Shown here: positions 53,555 to 61,813 of the stretch, piece after piece | How positions within the stretch are numbered: position 1 is the stretch's first letter | How the letters are laid out: each line of letters starts with the position of its first letter | Source of the DNA: Pseudobutyrivibrio xylanivorans | GTDB lineage: Bacteria > Bacillota > Clostridia > Lachnospirales > Lachnospiraceae | DNA length: 64,000 nt | Direction: 5' to 3' | NCBI RefSeq assembly: GCF_010906925.1 | Contig: NZ_VTVE01000003.1 | Span: 372,001 to 436,000 of the forward strand | Made by a program: the position numbers and the translations under genes | The notes under the pieces: model-generated | What the model saw: the letters and a program-made list of their open reading frames with translations, nothing else | The model's database searches: none | Told to the model about the DNA's origin: nothing

Positions 53555-53640
53555 GCCAGTTACGGCTACAAGCCTTAGATTCTCTTCGCTCAGCGTAAAA
53601 TGCTTCGCTTAAGAGAACTAAGAGCTTGATGCCTACTGGC
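53555..53640. repeat. 86-bp palindromic repeat, copy 1
   Basis: The unit runs from GCCAGT to ACTGGC, with an inner AAGCCTTAG / CTAAGAGCTT pairing and a TCTCTT / AAGAGA stem. It lies between the T-box and valS. Copy 2 is at 56389-56474 and differs at about five positions. Similar sequence extends past its right end. Confidence 0.85.
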
Positions 53641-53732
53641 TTAGTTTGCAAAGCGGCTACATAGCCATGGCCTGCGGGAGCATGAAGAAATAAATTGCCG
53701 CGTTACTATTAACGGAGAAAGGATAGTTAGAG

Positions 53733-56381
53733 ATGAAAGAATTAGCAAAGACTTATGACCCTAAGGGCCTAGAAGATCGTTTGTATAAGAAGTGGGAGGA
53801 GAATGGCTATTTCCACGCTGAGGTGGACCGCAGCAAAAAGCCATTTACTATTGTAATGCCACCTCCAAATATTACAGGACAGCTTCACATGGGCCATGCC
53901 CTTGATAATACAATGCAGGATATTCTTATTAGATATAAGAGAATGCAGGGATACTCTGCACTTTGGCAGCCAGGTACTGATCATGCAGCTATTGCTACTG
54001 AGGTAAAGGTTATCGAACACCTTAAGAAGCAGGGCATTGAAAAGGACGACCTTGGTCGTGAGGGATTCCTTGAGAAGTGTTGGGACTGGAAGGATGAGTA
54101 CGGAACACGTATCATCAACCAGCTTAAGAAGATGGGTTCTTCTGCTGACTGGGAGCGCGAGAGATTCACAATGGATGAGGGCTGCTCTAAGGCTGTAGAG
54201 GAAGTATTTGTTAAGCTTTACAACGAGGGCTACATCTACAAGGGCAACCGTATCATCAACTGGTGCCCAGTATGTCAGACATCTATTTCTGATGCTGAGG
54301 TTGAGCATGAGGAGCAGGCAGGACATTTCTGGCACATGAAGTACGAAATTGTAGGTGAGCCAGGTCGTTTTGTTACATTTGCAACTACTCGTCCAGAGAC
54401 AATGCTTGGCGATACAGCTGTTGCTGTAAACCCTAAGGATACCCGCTATCAGGATATCATCGGAAAGACTGTAATGCTTCCATTTGTAAATCGTGAGATT
54501 CCAGTTGTTGCTGATGAGTATGTTGATATGGAGTTTGGTACTGGTGTAGTTAAAATCACTCCAGCACATGACCCTAACGATTTCGAGGTTGGTAAGAGAC
54601 ACAATCTTCCAGTTATTAACGTTCTCAATGACGATGCTACTATCAATGCAAACGGTGGCGAGTTTGAGGGAATGGATAGATATGAGGCTCGTGACATCAT
54701 CGTTAAGAAGATGGATGAGATGGGACTCCTTGTTAAAATTGAGGACCACTCACACAATGTAGGTACACATGATAGATGTAAGACTACTGTTGAGCCTATG
54801 GTTAAGCCACAGTGGTTTGTTGCTATGGAAGAGCTTGCAAAGCCAGCTATTGAGGCAATCAAGACAGGCGAGCTTACATTCGTTCCAAAGAATTATGACA
54901 AGACATATTTACACTGGCTTGAGAACATCCGTGACTGGTGTATTTCACGTCAGTTATGGTGGGGACACAGAATCCCTGCATACTACTGCGAGAAGTGTGG
55001 TGAGACAGTTGTAGCTCGCTCTTCAGAGGCACCAACAGTTTGCCCTAAGTGTGGACATACTCACATGAAGCAGGATGAGGATACACTTGATACATGGTTC
55101 TCATCAGCACTTTGGCCATTCTCAACACTTGGTTGGCCAGAGAAGACGGAGGAGCTTGATTACTTCTATCCAACAGATGTACTTGTTACTGGATATGACA
55201 TCATCTTCTTCTGGGTAATCAGAATGGTATTCTCAGGATATGCTCACACAGGAAAGTCACCATTTAGCACAGTACTTATCCACGGTCTCGTTAGAGATTC
55301 TCAGGGACGCAAGATGTCTAAGTCACTTGGAAATGGTATCGATCCACTTGAGATTATTGACAACTACGGTGCTGATGCACTTCGTCTTACACTTATCACA
55401 GGTAACGCACCTGGAAATGATATGAGATTCTACAACGAGCGTGTAGAAAATAGCCGTAACTTTGCAAACAAGGTATGGAATGCATCAAGATTTATCATGA
55501 TGAATCTTGCAGATAATGCAGTAACAGAGCCAGCTGATGCTGAACTTGCTACAGAGGATAAGTGGATTATCTCTAAGGTAAACACACTTGCCAAAGATGT
55601 TACTGAAAATATGGACAAGTTTGAGCTTGGTATCGCTGTTCAGAAGGTATATGATTTTATTTGGGATGAGTTCTGCGATTGGTATATCGAAATTGTAAAG
55701 CCACGTATGTACTCTGCAGAGTATACAGCTAGCAAGAATGCGGCACTTTATACAGCAAAATATGCACTTACTAATGCTCTTAAGATGCTCCACCCATTCA
55801 TGCCATTCATTACAGAAGAAATCTTCTGTACACTTCAGAGTGAGGAGGAGACAATCATGCTTTCAGCTTGGCCTGAGTATGATGAGTCTAAGAACTACCC
55901 TGTAGATGAGGCAAAGGTAGAGCGTGCTAAGGATGTAGTTCGTGGTATGAGACAGCTTCGTACAGATATGGATGTTCCACCTTCAAAGAAGGCTGCTATC
56001 CACATCGTTGCTGAGGATGCTGATGTACGTGCTACATTTGATGAGATTACACCTATTTTTGCAACACTTGCTGGTGCAACAGATGTAATTGTTCAGGCAG
56101 ATAAGCTTGGTATTGGTGATGATGCTGTTTCAGCTGTTATCCCAGATGCAACACTCTTTGTTCCACTTGAGGACCTTGTAGACTTCGAGAAGGAAAAAGA
56201 GCGTCTTACAAAAGAAAAAGAAAAGCTAGAAAAAGAACTTGCACGTTCTCGTGGCATGCTCTCAAATGAAAAGTTCATGAGCAAGGCACCAGAAGCAAAG
56301 GTTGCTGAGGAGCGCGAGAAGCTTGCCAAGTACGAGGCAATGATGGCACAGGTTGAGGCACGCTTAGCTTCTATGAATTAA
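53733..56381 (+). CDS. valS: Valyl-tRNA synthetase
   Basis: ValS charges tRNA-Val with valine. The 882-residue length fits class I synthetases of this type. Visible are the HIGH motif in PPNITGQLHMGHAL (about residues 43-56), the CP1 editing domain with TTRPETMLGDTAVAVNP, a zinc-binding CEKCGETV and CPKCGHTHM pair, the KMSKS motif in GRKMSKSLGNGIDPLE, and a C-terminal coiled coil ending in EARLASMN. AGAAAGGA precedes the ATG. It is controlled by the T-box leader and separated from it by the 86-bp repeat. Confidence 0.98.
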   Translation: MKELAKTYDPKGLEDRLYKKWEENGYFHAEVDRSKKPFTIVMPPPNITGQLHMGHALDNTMQDILIRYKRMQGYSALWQPGTDHAAIATEVKVIEHLKKQGIEKDDLGREGFLEKCWDWKDEYGTRIINQLKKMGSSADWERERFTMDEGCSKAVEEVFVKLYNEGYIYKGNRIINWCPVCQTSISDAEVEHEEQAGHFWHMKYEIVGEPGRFVTFATTRPETMLGDTAVAVNPKDTRYQDIIGKTVMLPFVNREIPVVADEYVDMEFGTGVVKITPAHDPNDFEVGKRHNLPVINVLNDDATINANGGEFEGMDRYEARDIIVKKMDEMGLLVKIEDHSHNVGTHDRCKTTVEPMVKPQWFVAMEELAKPAIEAIKTGELTFVPKNYDKTYLHWLENIRDWCISRQLWWGHRIPAYYCEKCGETVVARSSEAPTVCPKCGHTHMKQDEDTLDTWFSSALWPFSTLGWPEKTEELDYFYPTDVLVTGYDIIFFWVIRMVFSGYAHTGKSPFSTVLIHGLVRDSQGRKMSKSLGNGIDPLEIIDNYGADALRLTLITGNAPGNDMRFYNERVENSRNFANKVWNASRFIMMNLADNAVTEPADAELATEDKWIISKVNTLAKDVTENMDKFELGIAVQKVYDFIWDEFCDWYIEIVKPRMYSAEYTASKNAALYTAKYALTNALKMLHPFMPFITEEIFCTLQSEEETIMLSAWPEYDESKNYPVDEAKVERAKDVVRGMRQLRTDMDVPPSKKAAIHIVAEDADVRATFDEITPIFATLAGATDVIVQADKLGIGDDAVSAVIPDATLFVPLEDLVDFEKEKERLTKEKEKLEKELARSRGMLSNEKFMSKAPEAKVAEEREKLAKYEAMMAQVEARLASMN

Positions 56382-56388
56382 AGGCGGC

Positions 56389-56474
56389 GCCGGTTACGGC
56401 CACAAGCCTTAGATTCTCTTCGCTCAGCGTAGAATGCTTCGCTTGAGAGAACTAAGAGCTTGATGCCTACCGGC
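56389..56474. repeat. 86-bp palindromic repeat, copy 2
   Basis: This copy runs from GCCGGT to ACCGGC. Relative to copy 1 the end pair A:T is replaced by G:C, a compensatory change that keeps the terminal stem. The inner stem TCTCTT / GAGAGA keeps pairing with one G-T pair. Confidence 0.85.
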
Positions 56475-56510
56475 TTAGGTTACGAGGCGGCCACAACCTG
56501 ATGGGACGGT

Positions 56511-56549
56511 GGTTACGGCTACAAGCCTTAGAGCTTGATGCCTACCGGC
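56511..56549. repeat. Shortened copy of the 86-bp repeat
   Basis: It keeps the outer arms GGTTACGGCTACAAGCCTTAG and AGCTTGATGCCTACCGGC but lacks the inner hairpin, which looks deleted between TTAG and TAAG. Confidence 0.75.
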
Positions 56550-56589
56550 TGGTATTACATGAACAGCCACACAACCTAGGCAAGCGCGA

Positions 56590-56669
56590 GCAAGAGGGCC
56601 CCATGGGTGCAACAGAGGGGACCAACGCCGGCGGGGAGTTTCTGTTGCGACCAATGGGAGTTGGCTTGC
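56590..56669. ncRNA. G+C-rich hairpin upstream of deoC, candidate RNA
   Basis: GCAAG at 56590-56594 can pair with CTTGC at 56665-56669. Inside, CCCAT-G-GGT-GCAACAGA (about 56600-56615) pairs with TCTGTTGC-G-ACC-A-ATGGG (56641-56657). This is a long, near-continuous stem. It is more G+C-rich than the surrounding genome. It could be a small RNA, a deoC leader or part of a mobile element. No promoter was identified. Confidence 0.4.
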
Positions 56670-56720
56670 GGGAGCACGGAAAACTACGGGGCTGTTCGAT
56701 TTAAAGGAGGATTATAAATA

Positions 56721-57398
56721 ATGGATGTAAAGAATATTTTAAGCAAGTGTGACCATACTCTTCTTGGTGTGGATGCAACATGGAATGACATAAAGGGTAT
56801 TGTTGATGATGGAATGAAGTACGAGACTGCTTCAGTTTGTATTCCAGCTAGCTTTGTAAAGCAGGCTGCAGAATATGTTAAGGAGCAGGGCGGACATCTT
56901 CCAATCTGTACAGTTATTGGTTTTCCAAATGGCTATGCAACAACAGCTTCAAAGTGCTTTATGGCAAGTGATGCTGTAGATAATGGTGCAGAGGAAGTTG
57001 ATATGGTTATCAATGTTGGTTGGGTTAAGGAAGGCAGATATGATGATGTTCTCGCTGAAATTAATGCAATCAAGGCTGCATGCAAGGGCAAGCTTTTAAA
57101 GGTTATTATCGAGTGCTGTCTTCTTACAGATGATGAGAAGATTAAGATGTGTGAGGTAGTTTCAAAGTCAGATGCTGATTACATCAAGACTTCTACTGGT
57201 TTCTCTACAGGTGGAGCTACATTCGATGATATCAAGCTTATGGCAGACCATATGACAAATGGTAAAAAGATTAAGGCAGCAGGCGGTATCGCAAATCTTG
57301 ATGATGCTCAGAAGTTTATTGACCTTGGAGCAAGCCGTCTTGGTACAAGCCGTGTAGTTAAGGCTGTTAAGGGTCTTCCAAACGACGGAAAGTACTAA
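56721..57398 (+). CDS. deoC: Deoxyribose-phosphate aldolase
   Basis: DeoC splits 2-deoxyribose-5-phosphate into glyceraldehyde-3-phosphate and acetaldehyde in deoxynucleoside breakdown. The 225 residues are the normal length of this (beta/alpha)8 class I aldolase. The Schiff-base Lys156 is in [13 protein letters not shown], the second conserved Lys in [11 protein letters not shown], and the early CDHTLL and VCIPASFV are typical. AAAGGAGG precedes the ATG. It lies 5 kb from a BMP-type nucleoside-binding protein and a YjjI-type enzyme, which is consistent with deoxynucleoside use. Confidence 0.97.
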   Translation: MDVKNILSKCDHTLLGVDATWNDIKGIVDDGMKYETASVCIPASFVKQAAEYVKEQGGHLPICTVIGFPNGYATTASKCFMASDAVDNGAEEVDMVINVGWVKEGRYDDVLAEINAIKAACKGKLLKVIIECCLLTDDEKIKMCEVVSKSDADYIKTSTGFSTGGATFDDIKLMADHMTNGKKIKAAGGIANLDDAQKFIDLGASRLGTSRVVKAVKGLPNDGKY

Positions 57399-57528
57399 AT
57401 TGTGCCTAATAATGAAAATTTAATGAAAATTCTGTTATTGTTTGAAAATTCAATGACAAATGACGAATAAACTAATATAATTAATATGATGTAACATAAA
57501 CTAATTTTAGGCATTTCATGGGGGACCT

Positions 57529-58944
57529 ATGGCTGAGGCTGTTAGCGCATTTGCTCCAAAAGTTCAAGTTTCGTCCGATGGATTGCAGGCAACTATGACC
57601 TTCAAAATCCCGGATGGAAAAAATGATGTACCCAAGTTTTCTGTGCAACAGTTACTTGGGTTCTTGACCAGTGCCAATGTTTCCTTTGGTATTGATCAGG
57701 AGGCAGTTGCGCGCCTTGCTGAGAGTCCTGTATATGGAAGGCCTATTGTTGTTGCAGAGGGTACTGCTCAGGTTCAGGGTACACCAGGTTATTTTGAATA
57801 TTGCTTTGAGACTCAGTTCAATCACAAGCCTACCATTAGGCCAGATGGAACTGCAGACTACATGAGTATCAAGACAATTGAGACTGTAAAAGAGGGTGAT
57901 GTGATCGCAGTTTATCATCCAGCGGTACAGGGTGCTCGCGGTATGTCTGTCCGTGGTCAGGTTTTAGAGCCAAAGCCAGTTAGAGATTTGCCACCACTTA
58001 TCGGTAGAGGTTTTGAACGCTCAAATGACAACTTGACATATACTGCAAAGCTTGATGGCAAAATCGAGGTTAACCAGGGCAAGATAAATGTATCTCCTGT
58101 TCACGAGGTCAGCGGTGATGTTGGCATTGAGACAGGAAATATCAAATTCAATGGAGATGTTATTGTTCATGGTGGCGTTCATGATGGAGCTATTATAGAT
58201 GCTGCCGGCAATGTGATTATCCATGGATTGATTGAGGATTGTGATATCAGAGCAGGCAAGGATTTGTTCTTACTTTCTGGAGTTAAGGGCAATGAAAAGA
58301 CTGTCATTAGTTGCAAGGGTGATATAACAGCTCAGTTTGTGGAGTATGCAGTTATAACTTGCGCGGGCAATATTAGTGCTGACTATTTCTTCAAGAGCAA
58401 AATAAGTTGTGAGGGAAGAATAGAACTTACTGGCAATAATGCCTCTATCATAGGTGGATTTGTGTCTGCAGTGCAGGGTATTGAGGCTAATGACATAGGT
58501 AATTCCTTTGGAACAATAACAAATGTTGCAGTTGGTGTGGATGAAGAACGTTTGGCCGAATTTGATATTCTTGCCAAGAAAATCGAGTCAATTTCATCCA
58601 ATGTTGCAAAGATAAAAAAAGGTATCGAGGAGTTTGACCGTCTGGGAGAGCAGAGGGGAATCAACTTTAAAGAGGATCCACGACGTATGCAGCTTCTTAG
58701 AGTTAGAATTCGAGATGAGGCTGTTGTACAGGAAGAGACAAGGCGTCTTGCTCAAATGAAAGAGATAATTGTCTCTGGCAAAGATGCAACTATCAAGGTC
58801 TATAGAAGAGTGTATGCTGGTAGCAATATCACAATAGATAATCACCATGTTTCTATTAATGATAATCATGAGAGAGTGGAGATTTCTAAGAGCGAAGAAG
58901 GCGTTAAACTCACCAGACTTGTGGAACAAGCAGCTAGCAATTAA
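57529..58944 (+). CDS. DUF342 / FapA-like protein
   Basis: The 471-residue cytosolic protein is built of an N-terminal region, a long beta-helix-like middle (residues about 190-330, with repeated VIVHGGVHDGAIIDAAGNVI and AVITCAGNISADYFFKSKI steps) and a C-terminal charged helical segment. That is the DUF342/FapA family, linked in some bacteria to flagellar assembly, in others to cell-surface or signalling roles. No flagellar gene is nearby. It starts a run of four genes that ends with an HD-GYP protein. Confidence 0.88.
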   Translation: MAEAVSAFAPKVQVSSDGLQATMTFKIPDGKNDVPKFSVQQLLGFLTSANVSFGIDQEAVARLAESPVYGRPIVVAEGTAQVQGTPGYFEYCFETQFNHKPTIRPDGTADYMSIKTIETVKEGDVIAVYHPAVQGARGMSVRGQVLEPKPVRDLPPLIGRGFERSNDNLTYTAKLDGKIEVNQGKINVSPVHEVSGDVGIETGNIKFNGDVIVHGGVHDGAIIDAAGNVIIHGLIEDCDIRAGKDLFLLSGVKGNEKTVISCKGDITAQFVEYAVITCAGNISADYFFKSKISCEGRIELTGNNASIIGGFVSAVQGIEANDIGNSFGTITNVAVGVDEERLAEFDILAKKIESISSNVAKIKKGIEEFDRLGEQRGINFKEDPRRMQLLRVRIRDEAVVQEETRRLAQMKEIIVSGKDATIKVYRRVYAGSNITIDNHHVSINDNHERVEISKSEEGVKLTRLVEQAASN

Positions 58945-58956
58945 TGAGGTACTAAA

Positions 58957-59103
58957 GTGATTGATTTTGAAGAAGAATTAAAAAAATACGAGCCTGCTAT
59001 CGAAGTAGAGCAGGCGGAGGCAGATATTAAGGCAAGAGATTTGACAGATTTGACAGACCTCTTGTACAACATGACTGTTCAACAGAACAACGGGACTAAA
59101 TAG
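58957..59103 (+). CDS. Small acidic protein in the FapA-like operon
   Basis: The 48-residue protein starts with GTG at 58957, six bases after GAGGT. It is acidic and helical (IDFEEELKKYEPAIEVEQAE, then DLTDLTDLLYNM) with no membrane segment. The tight spacing, 12 bases after the DUF342 stop and 22 before the next ATG, argues that it is translated. I do not know the family. It may be an adaptor of one of its neighbours. Confidence 0.7.
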   Translation: MIDFEEELKKYEPAIEVEQAEADIKARDLTDLTDLLYNMTVQQNNGTK

Positions 59104-59125
59104 GCAAGCATACGGAGAATAATAA

Positions 59126-60523
59126 ATGCAATGTTTTATGTGTGGTGCCGAGGTTGGAAATAGTAAAGTCTGTTTCAACTGCGGCGCCGATATTTTGTTA
59201 TATAAACAAATCATTTACACATCATATGTGTTCTATAATCAGGGCCTAGAAAAGGCTAAAGTTAAAGATATATCTGGCGCTATTGAAGCTCTCAAGTCAT
59301 CTCTGCAATATTACAAGTACAATACCACAGCAAGAAATCTACTTGGTCTGTGCTATTACCAAGTGGGAGAGACGGTAAGAGCTATCAATGAATGGGTTTT
59401 ATCTAAGAATCTTCAGGAGGAGAACAACCCTAATGCAGACAGATATTTGGCGGAAATAGAAAACAATCCAGGCTTACTTAGCAAGGCTAATTCCACCATT
59501 AAAAAATATAATCAGGCAATTGAATATTGTAAGGCAGGCAGCCGAGATTTAGCTATGATTCAGTTGAAAAAAGTAATCAGCCAGAATCCTAATTTAATCA
59601 AAGCTAATCAGCTACTAGCACTTTTATACATACAGGATAAAAAATATGCGGATGCAAGAAAAATTCTCTCTGCTATTTCAAAAATAGATAGTAATAATAC
59701 AACTACTATTCGATATATCCATGAGGTAAAGGAACGTCTCAAGGCAGAGAATACTGGCCGAAGAAAAAAGAGAAATGATGTTGTTACCTTTGCAGATGGC
59801 AATGACACGGTTATCATGTCGGAGCATTCATTTAGAAGTATGCTTGATAACTCCAAGGCCAGCTTCATGAATATTCTTATGGGACTTGTTGTTGGACTTT
59901 TGATTTGCTTTTTCCTTGTAGTTCCTACTGTAAAAGAGAATATGACTAGCGGTAATACCGAGACGGTTTTGGCATTGGATCAGGAGCTTGCTACTGCAAA
60001 ATCTGACAATAAAAAGCTTCAAAATGAAATTGATGACTTGCAGGAAAGCTTAAATGCTTATGATAACAAGCAGGATATTCCTACATCTTATGAGAATCTT
60101 ATGGCAGCTCAGAATTTATATGCTGACGGTGATGCTCAGGGCGCTAGCGAATATATTCAGCTGGTATCCAAAGATGTACTTGGAGAAGCTGGTAAGGCTA
60201 CATATGATAGCCTTTATGCAGAGTTGTCGCCTACTATTATCGAGGGTTACTACAACGATGGTAATACATTCTACACAGAGGAAAATTACGACAGCGCTAT
60301 TGCAAACTTCCAGACTGTAGTAGATATAGATGAATCATACCAAGATGGTGCTGCACTTTTCCTTTTAGGAGATAGCTACAGACTTACAGGTGATACAGAG
60401 GCAGCACTTGAGTGTTTTGAAAAGGTAGTGGAGCTTTATCCAAAAAATAAATGGGGCAAACAAGCTGCGGTTTACATTGCGGCAGATGATACCGAGTTAA
60501 GCGCAGCGGATGTTGGTGAATAA
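59126..60523 (+). CDS. Zinc-ribbon TPR membrane protein
   Basis: The 465-residue protein starts with a zinc ribbon (CFMCGAEVGNSKVCFNCGAD, residues 3-22), then cytosolic TPR-type helix pairs (about 35-200), one membrane segment near residues 247-267 (MNILMGLVVGLLICFFLVVP), and an outside region with a coiled coil and a second TPR set (about 310-450; YYNDGNTFYTEENYDSAIAN, ALECFEKVVELYPKNKWG). It probably scaffolds a complex across the membrane. It follows the small acidic gene by 22 bases and precedes the HD-GYP gene by 13. Confidence 0.85.
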   Translation: MQCFMCGAEVGNSKVCFNCGADILLYKQIIYTSYVFYNQGLEKAKVKDISGAIEALKSSLQYYKYNTTARNLLGLCYYQVGETVRAINEWVLSKNLQEENNPNADRYLAEIENNPGLLSKANSTIKKYNQAIEYCKAGSRDLAMIQLKKVISQNPNLIKANQLLALLYIQDKKYADARKILSAISKIDSNNTTTIRYIHEVKERLKAENTGRRKKRNDVVTFADGNDTVIMSEHSFRSMLDNSKASFMNILMGLVVGLLICFFLVVPTVKENMTSGNTETVLALDQELATAKSDNKKLQNEIDDLQESLNAYDNKQDIPTSYENLMAAQNLYADGDAQGASEYIQLVSKDVLGEAGKATYDSLYAELSPTIIEGYYNDGNTFYTEENYDSAIANFQTVVDIDESYQDGAALFLLGDSYRLTGDTEAALECFEKVVELYPKNKWGKQAAVYIAADDTELSAADVGE

Positions 60524-60536
60524 TTAGGGTATTGCT

Positions 60537-61634
60537 ATGAGAAAGATTAATGTTGGGGAAATTAAACCTGGAATGATTCTGGCGGAGAGAATCGTCAGTC
60601 CTAAGGGGCAAGTTTTAGCTGAGCCTGGTACACCAGTTACCGCTCAGCAGCTCTTGCACGTGACTTACTATGGCTTGGAACAGCTTGAAGTGCAGGATGA
60701 GCAGGATGCCATTAAACAGTACGATTTTGAGGCGCCAGATGAATTTATAGGCGAGACACAATCCTGGAGAATCGTTAATAGCGAGGAGTTTCAGGAGTTT
60801 AAAAGAGCCTACAACAAATGCTCAGATAAGTTGGAGGCTATAGTAGATGATTTTGTAAATCATCAGACACCACTCAAGGATGAGGAATTAATCGAGGATT
60901 TACATGTTGTATTTAAGAAACATGCAACAGGCCTAGGCATCATGGCTATGATGCTTAATATCCAGGAGATAGATACAAGTACATACAAGCATTCTGTCAA
61001 TGTTGCAATCATTTCTAGAGTTCTGGCTGGTTGGCTTGGAATAAAGGATGAAAAGGAACTTGATGTGGTTACCATGTGTGGACTCTATCATGATATAGGA
61101 AAGGCTTTGATTCCTCAGAGTATTCTTACTAAGCCGGGGGCGCTTAACGCGGAAGAATACGGACGAATGGCTGAGCATCCAATTCTAGGCTATAACATGT
61201 TAGATGGTGTGCCTATCGACAGGCGCATTAAGCTAGCTGTGCTTCAGCATCATGAAAGAAATGATGGAAGCGGATATCCTTATGGTCTTACTAAGGATTT
61301 CATCGGCCGATATTCCAAACTTATTGCAATTACAGATGTTTATGATGCCATGACTGCGGATAGATGTTATCGAGCAGGCATTTGTCCATTTGAGGTTATC
61401 GCCCAGTTCCAGAGGGAGGATAGGACAAAATATGACCAGGGCATATTGCAGGTATTCCTGAAAAATATAGCTCAGTCCTATATAGGGACAGGTGTACTTT
61501 TGTCGGATAATTCTCGTGGTATTATTACAATGGTTGAGGATAAAGCATTATCAAGCCCGCTTGTTAAGCTTGATGATGGCTCTTTTATAGATCTCCAGGA
61601 ACGGACTGATTTGTTTATTAGGGCTTGTATTTAG
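60537..61634 (+). CDS. HD-GYP domain cyclic-di-GMP phosphodiesterase
   Basis: The 365-residue protein has an N-terminal region of about 135 residues and an HD-GYP domain: KHSVNVAIISRVLAGW, GLYHDIGKALIPQSI (metal-binding His-Asp), EHPILGYNML, LQHHERNDGSGYPYGL (the GYP signature), and DVYDAMTADRCYR. This domain hydrolyses cyclic-di-GMP. No diguanylate cyclase is in the window. Its operon with DUF342, TPR and the small acidic protein suggests they form one signalling unit. A T-run at 61669-61676 may end the transcript. Confidence 0.94.
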   Translation: MRKINVGEIKPGMILAERIVSPKGQVLAEPGTPVTAQQLLHVTYYGLEQLEVQDEQDAIKQYDFEAPDEFIGETQSWRIVNSEEFQEFKRAYNKCSDKLEAIVDDFVNHQTPLKDEELIEDLHVVFKKHATGLGIMAMMLNIQEIDTSTYKHSVNVAIISRVLAGWLGIKDEKELDVVTMCGLYHDIGKALIPQSILTKPGALNAEEYGRMAEHPILGYNMLDGVPIDRRIKLAVLQHHERNDGSGYPYGLTKDFIGRYSKLIAITDVYDAMTADRCYRAGICPFEVIAQFQREDRTKYDQGILQVFLKNIAQSYIGTGVLLSDNSRGIITMVEDKALSSPLVKLDDGSFIDLQERTDLFIRACI

Positions 61635-61688
61635 GAGTGTGTAGGTGTCACTTGGGGACAAAATGCTTTTTTTTTAATTAAAAAGAAG

Positions 61689-61694
61689 TATAAT
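61689..61694 (+). promoter_or_regulatory. Candidate -10 of the BMP lipoprotein gene
   Basis: A perfect TATAAT lies at 61689-61694, 120 bases before the start codon. The -35 is not clear. TTGACC at 61714-61719 and TTGCAC at 61728-61733 are alternative -35-like sites within the leader. Confidence 0.35.
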
Positions 61695-61733
61695 ATTTGT
61701 TATAAGAGGACATTTGACCTTTTTGGTTTGCAC

Positions 61734-61768
61734 ATAACAGTTTATTATGTATACATATAAACTGTTAT
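61734..61768. promoter_or_regulatory. 35-bp palindrome, probable operator of the BMP lipoprotein gene
   Basis: ATAACAGTTTA (61734-61744) and TAAACTGTTAT (61758-61768) are perfect complements; the spacer contains TATGTATACATA, itself palindromic. The site lies between a TATAAT and the start codon. Its nearly complete dyad symmetry suggests a dimeric repressor site; a nucleoside- or sugar-responsive regulator is the natural guess from the gene it controls. Confidence 0.6.
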
Positions 61769-61813
61769 TGTAAATAAATACAATAAACAAAAGAGAAGAG
61801 AAGGAGAAATCTA

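Larger units (their letters stand above)
56382..56720. other. Gap between valS and deoC with repeats and a G+C-rich structured stretch
   Basis: No gene that I can support lies here. It holds the second full repeat copy (56389-56474), a shortened copy (56511-56549) and a G+C-rich stretch (about 56570-56700) with strong internal complementarity. AAAGGAGG near 56703 is the deoC ribosome site. No obvious valS terminator with a T-run is seen. Confidence 0.7.

Noticed and set aside
53769-54749. 326-residue minus-strand open frame
   Set aside because: It is antisense to valS, which is intact and recognisable in the other frame.
56501-56704. 67-residue open frame between valS and deoC
   Set aside because: It lies across the repeat and the G+C-rich hairpin stretch, and has no ribosome site; the composition is explained by the repeats.
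61640-61680. GGGGACA sequence with a long T-run as a terminator of the HD-GYP gene
   Set aside because: The stem is only four bases (TGTC/GACA), so the T-run is recorded with the HD-GYP gene but not listed as a terminator.
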